Below, piece by piece: positions 16,133-24,255 of a stretch of DNA of 64,000 nt; within the stretch, counting starts at the first letter, position 1; each line of letters begins with the position of its first letter. The translations under genes and the position numbers were made by a program. The DNA lies in assembly GCA_964244885.1 (NCBI GenBank), contig CAXTKD010000001.1, positions 186,001 to 250,000 of the forward strand. The letters run 5' to 3'. The notes beneath the pieces are model-generated. The model was not told the DNA's origin. It was given only the letters and a program-made list of their open reading frames with translations, and did no database searches. The DNA comes from CAXTKD01 sp964244885 (GTDB taxonomy: Bacteria; Pseudomonadota; Alphaproteobacteria; Sphingomonadales; Sphingomonadaceae).

Positions 16133-16240
16133 AACGCACTTTCCACTCGGGGCTCCGGTTGACCCCGGATTGAGATTTTAACCCTAAGTGCTGAACGGAC
16201 GGCGCGGGGCTTCCGTTTCATGCGCTACGAAATATCGCGG

Positions 16241-17623
16241 TCAGGCCCGGTAGCGCGTTTCCAGATAGCGCCAGGCTGCGGCGAGCGTCATCGCCGCGCC
16301 GCCCTTGGGCCGGCCGGGCTTCGCCGCCGGATTCCATGCGAACAGGTCGATGTGCGCCCAGGCCTGCGCGTCGGCGACGAAGCGCTGGAGGAACAGCGCC
16401 GCGGTGATCGCGCCGGCGAAGCCGCCCTCGGCGGCATTGTTGATGTCGGCGATGCCCGATTTCAGCATGTCCTTGTAGCCCGGCCACAGCGGCAGCCGCC
16501 ACAGCGGGTCGTGCGTCTCGCGCCCCGCCGCCAGCAGGCCATCGGCGAGCGCGTCGTCGTTGGCGAACAGCGCGGGAAGCTCGGGGCCGAGGGCGACGCG
16601 CGCCGCGCCGGTCAGGGTCGCAAAGTCGAGGATGAGGTCGGGTTTGTCCTCCTGCGCCGCGGTCAGCGCGTCGCACAGCACCAGCCGCCCCTCGGCGTCG
16701 GTGTTGCCGATCTCGATCGTCAGGCCCTTGCGGCTGGCGAGCACGTCGCCGGGCCGGAAGGCGTCGCCCGAGATGGCGTTCTCGACCGCCGGGATCAGCA
16801 GCCGCAGCCGCACCGGCAGCCGCGCGCCCATGACGAGCGTCGCCAGCGCCAGCGCGTGAGCCGCGCCGCCCATGTCCTTCTTCATGTTGAGCATGCCCGA
16901 CGCGGGCTTGATGTCGAGCCCGCCCGAATCGAAGCAGACGCCTTTGCCGACCAGGGTCAGTTTGGGGTGCGTGGCCTCGCCCCAGCTCAAGTCGATCAGG
17001 CACGGCGCGCGAGAGGCGGCGCGGCCGACGGCGTGGACGGCGGGATAGCCCGCGTCGAGCAGCGCCTCCCCGCGCGTCACCTTCACTTCGGCACCGAAGC
17101 GCTTGGCCTCGGCCTGCGCCGCATCGGCAAGCTCGGCGGGACCCATGTCGGAGGCCGGCGTGTCGACGAGATCGCGGACCAGAGCCGACGCCGCAGCCAT
17201 CCGCACCGCCGCGTCGATGCCCGCCGCGTCGCCGGTCAGCAGAACGCGCGGGCCCTCGGTTTCGGGCTCCGCGCGATAGCGATCGAAGCGATGCTGCGCC
17301 AGCAGCCAGCCGAGCGCCGCCACGCCCGGCGCGCCCTCCGCCAGCCGGTAGGTCCCGGCCGGCAGCTTCGACGCCGCGCCCGCCAGGTCCCACGGACCCG
17401 GCTCCGCCTCCGCGCCGACCGCCGCCGACCATTCGCCCGCGCCGTCCCCCGGCAGGATGACGAGGCTGTCCGCCTTGCCCTTGAACCGCGCCGCCTCGAC
17501 CGCCGCGCGAGCCCGCGCCGGCTGCGCCGCCAGCCAGCCATCGAATCCCGTCTTGTCGACGCGGTGGATGGCGCGGGCGGCCTCGCCGCGATCGGGCCGG
17601 AGCAGGGCGGCGAAATCGGTCAT
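16241..17623 (-). CDS. Leucyl aminopeptidase family protein (M17)
   Basis: The 460-residue protein has an N-terminal variable domain and a C-terminal M17 catalytic domain. Metal and catalytic motifs are visible: VGKGVCFDSGGLDIKP (the metal-binding lysine and aspartate) and NTDAEGRLVLCDAL (the family signature NTDAEGRL). M17 enzymes release N-terminal amino acids and form hexamers with two metals per active site. It starts with an ATGA overlap with the DUF1003 gene. Whether it is PepA- or PepB-like is not resolved. Confidence 0.93.
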   Translation of the reverse strand: MTDFAALLRPDRGEAARAIHRVDKTGFDGWLAAQPARARAAVEAARFKGKADSLVILPGDGAGEWSAAVGAEAEPGPWDLAGAASKLPAGTYRLAEGAPGVAALGWLLAQHRFDRYRAEPETEGPRVLLTGDAAGIDAAVRMAAASALVRDLVDTPASDMGPAELADAAQAEAKRFGAEVKVTRGEALLDAGYPAVHAVGRAASRAPCLIDLSWGEATHPKLTLVGKGVCFDSGGLDIKPASGMLNMKKDMGGAAHALALATLVMGARLPVRLRLLIPAVENAISGDAFRPGDVLASRKGLTIEIGNTDAEGRLVLCDALTAAQEDKPDLILDFATLTGAARVALGPELPALFANDDALADGLLAAGRETHDPLWRLPLWPGYKDMLKSGIADINNAAEGGFAGAITAALFLQRFVADAQAWAHIDLFAWNPAAKPGRPKGGAAMTLAAAWRYLETRYRA

Positions 17624-18099
17624 GGCTTGCCTCTCAGGATCTCGATGATCTCCGCCTGCTGTGCGACCACGGCCTCCAGCCGGTCGATCCGCAGCGCGTC
17701 GATCTTCTCGTGCAGCCGGGCGATCTCCAGCTCGGCCTTGAGGTTGACCTCATAGTCGTTCGCGGCGGCGATGCGGTCGCGCGCCGACTGCCGGTTCTGG
17801 CTCATCATGATCACCGGCGCCTGGAGCGCCGCGATCATCGAGAGCATCAGGTTGAGGAAGATGTAGGGATAGGGATCGAAGGCGACATGCCAATGTGCCA
17901 GCACCCCGGTGTTGAGCAGCATCCAGCTGACGAGCACGGCGAGGAAGACGAAGATGAAGGTCCACGAGCCGCCGACCGCCGCGACCCGGTCGGCCAGCCG
18001 GTCCCAATAGGTCGATTGCTCCTCCGCCGCGACCGCCGCGTCGCGCGCGACCGTCTGGCGCGCGAGAAGCCGGGCCTCGAGTTCCGGGTCTTCGGGCAT
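17620..18099 (-). CDS. DUF1003 membrane protein
   Basis: This 159-residue protein has two predicted membrane helices (about residues 46-64 and 78-98, with FIFVFLAVLVSWMLLN) and the DUF1003 block FDPYPYIFLNLMLSMIAALQ followed by MMSQNRQ. The C-terminal ~50 residues are a coiled coil. The function of DUF1003 is unknown. It sits between rimO (eight bases upstream) and the M17 peptidase (ATGA overlap), within one minus-strand run. Confidence 0.88.
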   Translation of the reverse strand: MPEDPELEARLLARQTVARDAAVAAEEQSTYWDRLADRVAAVGGSWTFIFVFLAVLVSWMLLNTGVLAHWHVAFDPYPYIFLNLMLSMIAALQAPVIMMSQNRQSARDRIAAANDYEVNLKAELEIARLHEKIDALRIDRLEAVVAQQAEIIEILRGKP

Positions 18100-18107
18100 T
18101 CGGCCTC

Positions 18108-19445
18108 CTAGCGGACGGGAACGCCGAACAGGTCGTAGTCGTCGGCATCCTCGATCGCCACGGACACGATGTCGCCGGCGGCGAGGCCTCCCGCGTCGCG
18201 CAGGTGGACCTGCCCGTCGATCTCGGGCGCGTCGGCCTTCGAACGGCCCGTCGCGCCGCCGTCGTCGTCGACCTCGTCGATGATGACGTCCAGCGTCCGC
18301 CCGATCTTGGCTTGCAGCTTGTCGGCGGAGATGCGGGCGGACAGCGCCATGAAGCGATCCCAGCGCTCCTGCTTGAGCTCTTCGGGCACATGGTCGGGCA
18401 GCGCGTTGGCGGCGGCGCCCTGGACGGGCTCGTACTTGAAGCAGCCGACGCGATCGAGCTGCGCCTCCTCCAGCCACTCCAGAAGATAGGCGAAGTCCGC
18501 CTCGGTCTCGCCAGGGAAGCCGACGACGAAGGTCGAGCGCAGCGCGATGTCGGGCGCGATGCCGCGCCACGCCTTGATCCGGTCGAGCACCTTCGCCTCG
18601 TTCGCCGGGCGGCGCATGGCGCGGAGGACGGCGGGGCTGGCGTGCTGGAACGGGATGTCGAGGTAGGGAAGGATCAGCCCCTCCGCCATCAGCGGGATGA
18701 GCTGATCGACGTGGGGATAGGGGTAGATGTAGTGGAGACGCACCCAGGCGCCGGTTTCGCCGAGGGCGCGGGCGAGGTCGGTGACGTGCGCTCGGATGCT
18801 GCGGCCGTGCAGCACGCTCTCGGCGTGCCTGATATCGACTCCGTAGGCCGAGGTGTCCTGGCTGATGACCAGCAGCTCCCTGGTTCCCGCCGCGACCAGC
18901 TTCTCCGCCTCGCGCACCACGGCGTTGGCGGGACGGCTGACGAGGTCGCCGCGGATCGACGGGATGATGCAGAACTTGCAGCGGTGGTTGCAGCCCTCCG
19001 AAATCTTCAGATAGCTGTAGTGGCGCGGCGTCAGCTTCAACCCGATGTCGGGGACGAGGTCGAGATAGGCGCTGGCGACCGGCGGCGCCGCCTCGCGCAC
19101 CGCGTCGACGACCTGGTCGTACTGGTGCGGCCCGCTCACCGCGAGCACCTGCGGGAAGCGGGCGCGGATCGTCGCGGCCTCGTCGCCCATGCAGCCGGTG
19201 ACGATGACCCGGCCGTTCTCGGCGATCGCCTCGCCGATCGCGGCGAGCGACTCTTCCTTGGCGGAATCGAGGAAGCCGCAGGTGTTGACCAGAACGACGT
19301 CGGCGCCCTCGTAGCTTGGCGACATGCGATAGCCGTCGGCGCGCAGCCGGGTCAGGATGCGCTCGCTGTCGACGAGGTTCTTCGGGCAGCCCAGCGACAC
19401 CATGCCGATCGTCGGCGGGTCGGGGAGCTTCAGGGCGGCGGTCAT
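18108..19445 (-). CDS. rimO: Ribosomal protein S12 methylthiotransferase
   Basis: This 445-residue radical-SAM enzyme starts with an MTTase domain holding three cluster cysteines: C20 (SLGCPKN), C56 (NTCGFLD) and C85 (GCMGD). The radical-SAM motif is C152-C156-C159 in GCNHRCKFC, and a TRAM domain sits at the C-terminus. SLGCPKNLVDSE distinguishes RimO from MiaB. It methylthiolates the conserved aspartate of S12. It is followed eight bases later by the DUF1003 gene. Confidence 0.97.
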   Translation of the reverse strand: MTAALKLPDPPTIGMVSLGCPKNLVDSERILTRLRADGYRMSPSYEGADVVLVNTCGFLDSAKEESLAAIGEAIAENGRVIVTGCMGDEAATIRARFPQVLAVSGPHQYDQVVDAVREAAPPVASAYLDLVPDIGLKLTPRHYSYLKISEGCNHRCKFCIIPSIRGDLVSRPANAVVREAEKLVAAGTRELLVISQDTSAYGVDIRHAESVLHGRSIRAHVTDLARALGETGAWVRLHYIYPYPHVDQLIPLMAEGLILPYLDIPFQHASPAVLRAMRRPANEAKVLDRIKAWRGIAPDIALRSTFVVGFPGETEADFAYLLEWLEEAQLDRVGCFKYEPVQGAAANALPDHVPEELKQERWDRFMALSARISADKLQAKIGRTLDVIIDEVDDDGGATGRSKADAPEIDGQVHLRDAGGLAAGDIVSVAIEDADDYDLFGVPVR

Positions 19446-19474
19446 GGAAAGTCGCTTATCACAAAAGGGCGGGG

Positions 19475-20527
19475 TTAGCGCGCGGGCAGCGCCTTTAGCG
19501 GATCGACCGCCGTTCGTCCGCGTCTTATTTCGAAATGCAGCTGCGGTTCGTCAACCGACCCGGTGCTTCCGGCATGCGCGATCACCTGCCCACGTGTGAC
19601 CTTGTCGCCGCGCGCCACCAGCAGCGCCGAATTGTGCGCATAAGCGGTGACCCAGCCCTCGCCGTGCTTGATCAGCACCAGCCCGCCGAAGCCCTCGATG
19701 CCATTCCCCGCATAAGCGACGACCCCGTCCGCCGCCGCCTTCACCGGCGCGCCCTCGACGGCAGCGATGTTCACCCCGTCGTTGTAGCGCCCCCCGGGCT
19801 TCGGCCCGAAGGCGGAGAGGATGCGCCCGGTGACCGGCCAGGCGAAGCGGCCGGCGAAGGTCGCGGGCTCGACCAGCGGCCTGGGGGCCGGCGGGTTGGC
19901 GGCGGTCGCTGGCGACGGCGTGCGTACGCGCGGCTTCGCGGGCTTGGCCGGCGCGGCGGGCTCGGAGCCGGTGATGACGTCGTCGATGTCGAGCCGGAAG
20001 GCGCGCGCGCGCTCCTCGATCGACATCGCGGCGACGGCGCGCTTGCTCGGCAGCTTCAGCCGGTCACCGACGCGCAAGGCATAGGGTGGCATCAGCCGGT
20101 TGGCAGTGATGATCGTATCCCACGCCACGCCATAGGCGCGCGCGATGGCGATGCCAGTCTCGCCCTCCTTGACCCGGTGGTAGCGCCCCGCCGGCACCTG
20201 CAGCACCCTGCCCGGCGTCACCACATAAGGCGGCGCGATGCCGTTGGCGGCGGCAAGCGCTCCGATGCCGACCCCGGTCCGGTTGGCGATGGCGGACAGG
20301 CTGTCGCCCGGCATCACGGTCACGGCTGACGCTGGAATCTCGACCGCGTCGGCGACGACCTTGCGCGCCACCCACGTCGGCTTCTGCGGTTTGGGGGCGG
20401 GTGCCTGAACGACCGGAACAGCGCGGCGCACGGGCGCGGGCACCGGGCGCGGCGGCGGGGCGGGGCTCGAGCAGGCCGCGACGAGCAGGCCAAGCGCCAG
20501 CCCGGCGAGCCGCCTGACTCTAGCCAT
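19475..20527 (-). CDS. NlpD-like LysM/M23 lipoprotein with degenerate LytM site
   Basis: The 350-residue lipoprotein has lipobox LVAAC (C19), a Pro-rich linker, two LysM domains (about residues 70-112 and 116-160) and a C-terminal M23/LytM domain (about 232-345). In the active site the first zinc motif reads NDGVN where an active peptidase has HxxxD, while AYAHN and QLHFEIR keep later histidines. This pattern fits an amidase activator such as NlpD rather than an enzyme. It overlaps surE by eight bases; surE-nlpD linkage is known from enterobacteria. Confidence 0.88.
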   Translation of the reverse strand: MARVRRLAGLALGLLVAACSSPAPPPRPVPAPVRRAVPVVQAPAPKPQKPTWVARKVVADAVEIPASAVTVMPGDSLSAIANRTGVGIGALAAANGIAPPYVVTPGRVLQVPAGRYHRVKEGETGIAIARAYGVAWDTIITANRLMPPYALRVGDRLKLPSKRAVAAMSIEERARAFRLDIDDVITGSEPAAPAKPAKPRVRTPSPATAANPPAPRPLVEPATFAGRFAWPVTGRILSAFGPKPGGRYNDGVNIAAVEGAPVKAAADGVVAYAGNGIEGFGGLVLIKHGEGWVTAYAHNSALLVARGDKVTRGQVIAHAGSTGSVDEPQLHFEIRRGRTAVDPLKALPAR

Positions 20528-21296
20528 CGACCGTCAGGCCGTCGAGCGCGCCGCGCAGGCGCTTGAGGCTCGCGTGATGCGTCAGGTCCAGGTGCAACGG
20601 CGTCACCGAGATATAGCCCTCGGCGATCGCCTTCAGGTCGGTCTCATGACCCGGCTCGCGGTCGTCGGGGCCGAGACCGAACCAGTAATAAGGCGTGCCG
20701 CGCAGGTCGCGGCGCTCCTCGATCAGCGAGCGGCTGTAGTCGTGGAAGCCCTGCTCGGTCGTCTTGACGCCCTTGATCAGATCGGGCGCGACCGGCGGGA
20801 AGTTGACGTTCATCAGCACGCCCGGCGTCCACGGCTCGGCGGAGAGGGCGCGGAGCACTGTCGGCCCCCAGAGCGTCGCGGCGGCGTATTTGTCCCTGGC
20901 GCGCCAGTCGGTGATCACCTGGCTCATCGCGATCGAGCGGACGCCGGCGAGCGTTCCCTCCATCGCCGCCGACACGGTGCCCGAATAGGTCACGTCCTCG
21001 GCGAGGTTGGCGCCGCGGTTGACGCCCGACAGCAACAGGTCGGGCTTGTGGTCCTTCAGGACGACGCTCACCGCCATCATCACGCAATCGGTCGGCGTGC
21101 CGCGCACCGCATAGCGCTTGTCGCTGATCTGGCGGATGCGGACGGGCTCGGCGAGCGTCAGCGAGTGGCCGGCGCCCGACTGCTCCTCTGCGGGGGCGAC
21201 GACCCAGACGTCGTCCGAAATCTGCCGCGCCAGATCCTCCAGCACCTTGAGGCCGGGCGCGTCGATGCCGTCGTCGTTGGTGACGAGGATCCTCAC
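20520..21296 (-). CDS. surE: 5'/3'-nucleotidase SurE
   Basis: This 258-residue protein starts MRILVTNDDGIDAPG, with the metal-binding aspartates D8 and D9, and continues with APAEEQSGAGHSLT and the LLLSGVNRGANLAEDVTYSGTV block. SurE dephosphorylates nucleoside monophosphates and is linked to stationary-phase survival. It overlaps serS upstream by four bases and the NlpD-like gene downstream by eight, so the three form a coupled operon. Confidence 0.97.
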   Translation of the reverse strand: MRILVTNDDGIDAPGLKVLEDLARQISDDVWVVAPAEEQSGAGHSLTLAEPVRIRQISDKRYAVRGTPTDCVMMAVSVVLKDHKPDLLLSGVNRGANLAEDVTYSGTVSAAMEGTLAGVRSIAMSQVITDWRARDKYAAATLWGPTVLRALSAEPWTPGVLMNVNFPPVAPDLIKGVKTTEQGFHDYSRSLIEERRDLRGTPYYWFGLGPDDREPGHETDLKAIAEGYISVTPLHLDLTHHASLKRLRGALDGLTVDG

Positions 21297-22558
21297 GGCG
21301 TCAGCCGCCCATGGCCGCCCATATAGGGCAGCAGCACGTCGGGGACGGTGACCGACCCGTCATCGTTCTGGTAGGTTTCCAGCACCGCGACGAGCGCGCG
21401 ACCGACCGCGAGGCCGGAGCCGTTGAGCGTGTGGACGAACGCCGGCTTGCCGTCCTCGCCGCGATAGCGCGCGTTCATCCGCCGCGCCTGGAAGTCGCCG
21501 CAGTTCGAACAGCTGGAAATCTCGCGGTAGCGCCGCTGGCCCGGGAGCCAGACCTCGAGGTCGAAGGTCTTCTTCGCCGAAAATCCCATGTCGCCGGTGC
21601 ACAGCAGCATGCGGCGGTAAGCGAGCCCGAGCTGGTCGAGGATGCCCTCGGCGCACACCGTCATCCGCTCGTGCTCGGCGTCCGAATCGTCCGGCCTGGC
21701 GATCGACACCATCTCGACCTTGTCGAACTGGTGCTGACGGATCATGCCCCGCGTGTCGCGCCCGGCGGCTCCCGCCTCGGAGCGGAAGCAGGGCGTGAGC
21801 GCGGTAAAGCGTAGCGGCAGCGGCTCAGTGATGATCTGCTCGCGCACGAGGTTGGTCAGCGACACCTCGGAGGTCGGGATTAGCCAGTGGTCCTCGCCCG
21901 CCCTGAACAGATCCTCGGCGAACTTGGGCATCTGCCCGGTGCCGAACAGCGCATCGTAGCGGACGAGCAGGGGAGGGGCGACTTCGGTATAGCCGTTATC
22001 CTGCACCTGCGCGTCGAGCATGAACTGCCCGAGCGCCCGGTGAAGACGCGCGACGCCACCGCGCAGCACGACGAACCGAGCGCCGGAGATCGCCGCCCCG
22101 GCGTCGAAATCGAGCCCGAGCGGCGCTCCGATCGCGTCATGCTCCTTCGCCCAGTCCATCGCGCGCGGCGTCCCGCGCTCGTGGACGAGGACATTGTCGG
22201 TTTCGTCGGCGCCCTGCGGCACATCGGCGGCGGGCAGGTTGGGGATTGCGGCCAGGGCGTCGCTGGTCGCCGCGGTGAGCGCGCGCTCGCGCTCCTCGAG
22301 CTCGGGCAGGCGGGTCTTGAGCGCCGCGACCTCGGCCATCAGCGATTGAGCGGCCGCCTCGTCCTTCTGCGCCTTCGCGGCGCCGATCGCCTTCGACGCT
22401 TCGTTGCGCCGGGCCTGGCCAGCCTGGAGCTCGGTCAAGACCCCGCGCAATTCGGCGTCGCGGGCAAGGATTTCAGCCGACAGCGCCGCCGCGCCACGGC
22501 GCTTGAGCGCGGCGTCGAAGGCGGCCGGATCGGCGCGGATGGAGCGGATGTCGTGCAC
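21293..22558 (-). CDS. serS: Serine-tRNA ligase
   Basis: The 421-residue protein starts MHDIRSIRADPAAFDAALKR, with the N-terminal tRNA-binding coiled-coil arm (about residues 30-105). The class II catalytic core follows: motif 2 includes LTPCFRSEAGAAGRDTRGMIRQHQF, in which the FRSEAG block is typical of SerRS, and motif 3 includes LNGSGLAVGRALVAVLE. It is first in an operon with surE and the NlpD-like gene. A perfect palindrome lies just upstream of it at 22588-22657. Confidence 0.97.
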   Translation of the reverse strand: MHDIRSIRADPAAFDAALKRRGAAALSAEILARDAELRGVLTELQAGQARRNEASKAIGAAKAQKDEAAAQSLMAEVAALKTRLPELEERERALTAATSDALAAIPNLPAADVPQGADETDNVLVHERGTPRAMDWAKEHDAIGAPLGLDFDAGAAISGARFVVLRGGVARLHRALGQFMLDAQVQDNGYTEVAPPLLVRYDALFGTGQMPKFAEDLFRAGEDHWLIPTSEVSLTNLVREQIITEPLPLRFTALTPCFRSEAGAAGRDTRGMIRQHQFDKVEMVSIARPDDSDAEHERMTVCAEGILDQLGLAYRRMLLCTGDMGFSAKKTFDLEVWLPGQRRYREISSCSNCGDFQARRMNARYRGEDGKPAFVHTLNGSGLAVGRALVAVLETYQNDDGSVTVPDVLLPYMGGHGRLTP

Positions 22559-22587
22559 GGCGCGCCCTATGGCATAACCTCATTGCC

Positions 22588-22657
22588 CCGTCATCCCGGC
22601 GAAAGCCGGGACCCAGACGATCGTCCTGCTGGGTCCCGGCTTTCGCCGGGATGACGG
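22588..22657. repeat. Perfect 29-base inverted repeat (family B palindrome)
   Basis: Arms 22588-22616 and 22629-22657 are exact reverse complements. Each contains CGTCATCCCGGCGAAAGCCG, and they are separated by a 12-base loop. The element lies between the divergent serS and host-attachment-family genes. It is not followed by a T run, so it looks like a dispersed palindrome rather than a standard terminator. Confidence 0.93.
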
Positions 22658-22731
22658 AACTGTAGGGTAAGGGGACGGCCCCGCTACGACGATCCGCGCG
22701 TTGGCGTCTCAACACGAAAAGGAGAACGCTT

Positions 22732-23190
22732 ATGCTTATTCCCAACAACACGCTCGTCCTCGTCGCCGACGGCCGCAAGCGGCTGCTGTTCCGCAACAGC
22801 GGCGAGGCGACCAGCCCGGTCCTCGAGGTCGTTGCGCACGACGAACGCGCCGACCGCTCGACCGCCGAGATCGGCACCGATGGTCCCGGCTCCAACCAGC
22901 AATCGGGCGGCACCGAGAAATCGGGCTATGAGGCGACCGACTTCCACCAGCAGGCGGAGGACCGTTTCGCCGTCGACACCGCCGCCATGCTGAACGCCCG
23001 CGCGCTTCGGAACGAATTCGCGAAGCTGCTCGTCATCGCGCCGCCCAAGACGCTGGGCGAGCTGCGCAAGCATTATCACAAGGAGGTCGCGTCGCGGCTG
23101 ATCGGCGAGATCGCCAAGGACGTCACCAACCATTCGGCCGGCGAGATCGCCAAGCTGATCGGCGACAACGAGACGAAGGCGGCGGCCTGA
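22732..23190 (+). CDS. Host attachment family protein
   Basis: This 152-residue protein opens with LIPNNTLVLVADGRKRLLF, followed by YEATDFHQQAEDRFAVDTAAMLN, a Phe/Ala-rich helix and the segment LLVIAPPKTLGELRKHYHKE. This order is typical of the family named after an Agrobacterium protein required for attachment to host cells. The molecular function is unknown; the fold resembles eRF1 domain 3-like or archaeal release-factor-like proteins by general family description. It has a clear AAAGGAG upstream of the ATG and stands alone on the plus strand. Confidence 0.83.
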   Translation: MLIPNNTLVLVADGRKRLLFRNSGEATSPVLEVVAHDERADRSTAEIGTDGPGSNQQSGGTEKSGYEATDFHQQAEDRFAVDTAAMLNARALRNEFAKLLVIAPPKTLGELRKHYHKEVASRLIGEIAKDVTNHSAGEIAKLIGDNETKAAA

Positions 23191-23200
23191 TAGCCTTTGA

Positions 23201-24001
23201 TTACCTCGGCTTGACGAACTTCAGCGTCATCCGGTCGCTCTCGCCGATCGCTTCATATTTGGCGCGGTCGACGTCGCCGAGCTGGTAGCTCGGCGGCAGC
23301 GTCCACACGCCCTTGGGATGGTTGGCGTCGTCCCTGGGGTTGGCGTTGATCTCCGATTTGCCGACGAGCCTGAAGCCCGCGTCCTGCGCCAGTTTCACGA
23401 TCGTCGAGGTCTTCAGGTAGCCGCTGCTCTTCTGGTCGGCGTCGGGCCGGCTCTCGGGCAGGCGGTGATCCTCGATTCCGAGGATGCCGCCGGGCTTGAG
23501 CGCGGTGAAGAACGCCTTGAACATCGTCGGCGCGTAGCCGCCGCCCACCCAATTGTGGACGTTGCGGAAGGTCAGCACCGCGTCGGCGCTGCCGGCGGGC
23601 GCGATCTCCAGAGTCTTCTGGTCGAAGCGAACGACCGTCGCCTTGCCGAAGGAGGCCGGGTCGGCGGCGAACTTGGCGTTCAGCTTGTCGATCGACTTGA
23701 GCGTCGCCGCCTCGCCGCTCGGGTAGCCCGCGGCGGCGATGTAGCGGCCCTTGTCGCGCAGGTAGGGCGCCAGGATCTCGGCGTACCACCCGCCGAACGG
23801 CCACACCTCAACGACGGTCATCGTCGGCTTGATGCCGAAGAAGTCGAGTGTCTGCTTCGGGTGGCGGTACTGGTCGCGCGCCTTGTTGGCGTCGCTGCGC
23901 TGCGGCCCGGCGAGGACCTGATCGAGCGTCGGCGAGGCGGCGTGGGCGGCTATTGGGGCAGCAAGCGTCAGCAGGGCGATCGAAAGGGCGCGAAATGTCA
24001 T
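23201..24001 (-). CDS. Exported class I SAM-dependent methyltransferase-like protein
   Basis: From the ATG at 24001 (GGGAGA six bases upstream) the protein has 266 residues and starts MTFRALSIALLTLAAPIAAH, an evident signal peptide with cleavage near AHAAS. The body is a Rossmann methyltransferase of the COG4798 type: TMTVVEVWPFGGWYAEILAP replaces motif I, and VLTFRNVHNW and KPGGILGIEDHR are later motifs. A secreted methyltransferase is odd because SAM is cytoplasmic. The glycine-rich motif is also unusual, so the activity is uncertain. It is convergent with the host-attachment gene. Confidence 0.8.
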   Translation of the reverse strand: MTFRALSIALLTLAAPIAAHAASPTLDQVLAGPQRSDANKARDQYRHPKQTLDFFGIKPTMTVVEVWPFGGWYAEILAPYLRDKGRYIAAAGYPSGEAATLKSIDKLNAKFAADPASFGKATVVRFDQKTLEIAPAGSADAVLTFRNVHNWVGGGYAPTMFKAFFTALKPGGILGIEDHRLPESRPDADQKSSGYLKTSTIVKLAQDAGFRLVGKSEINANPRDDANHPKGVWTLPPSYQLGDVDRAKYEAIGESDRMTLKFVKPR

Positions 24002-24057
24002 GGCCGAGTCTCCCAAGGATGTTGGGAAACTAGCGCAGTCCGGCCTAAGTCACAAAG

Positions 24058-24255
24058 ATGGATGTCGAGACGACGATCGGCCTGGTGATCGCGGGCGGGG
24101 TGATGACGCTCTGGTCGCTGTGGGGCTCGCGCCGCAAGCGCGCGCCTCTCAGGGTGTCGCTGGTGCCGTGGACGGGGATCATATTCCTCGGCGTCACCGC
24201 GCTGGTGATCGGCATCGTCCATCTGTTGACCTTGATGAAGGAGGGGGCGTTATGA
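24058..24255 (+). CDS. Small two-helix membrane protein
   Basis: This 65-residue protein has two hydrophobic helices (about residues 7-22 and 38-59) separated by a basic loop, SRRKRAP. I recognise no family. Its stop codon overlaps the start of the following cyclophilin gene as ATGA, which supports it being translated. It starts 56 bases from the divergent methyltransferase gene. Codon usage agrees with its neighbours. Confidence 0.65.
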   Translation: MDVETTIGLVIAGGVMTLWSLWGSRRKRAPLRVSLVPWTGIIFLGVTALVIGIVHLLTLMKEGAL

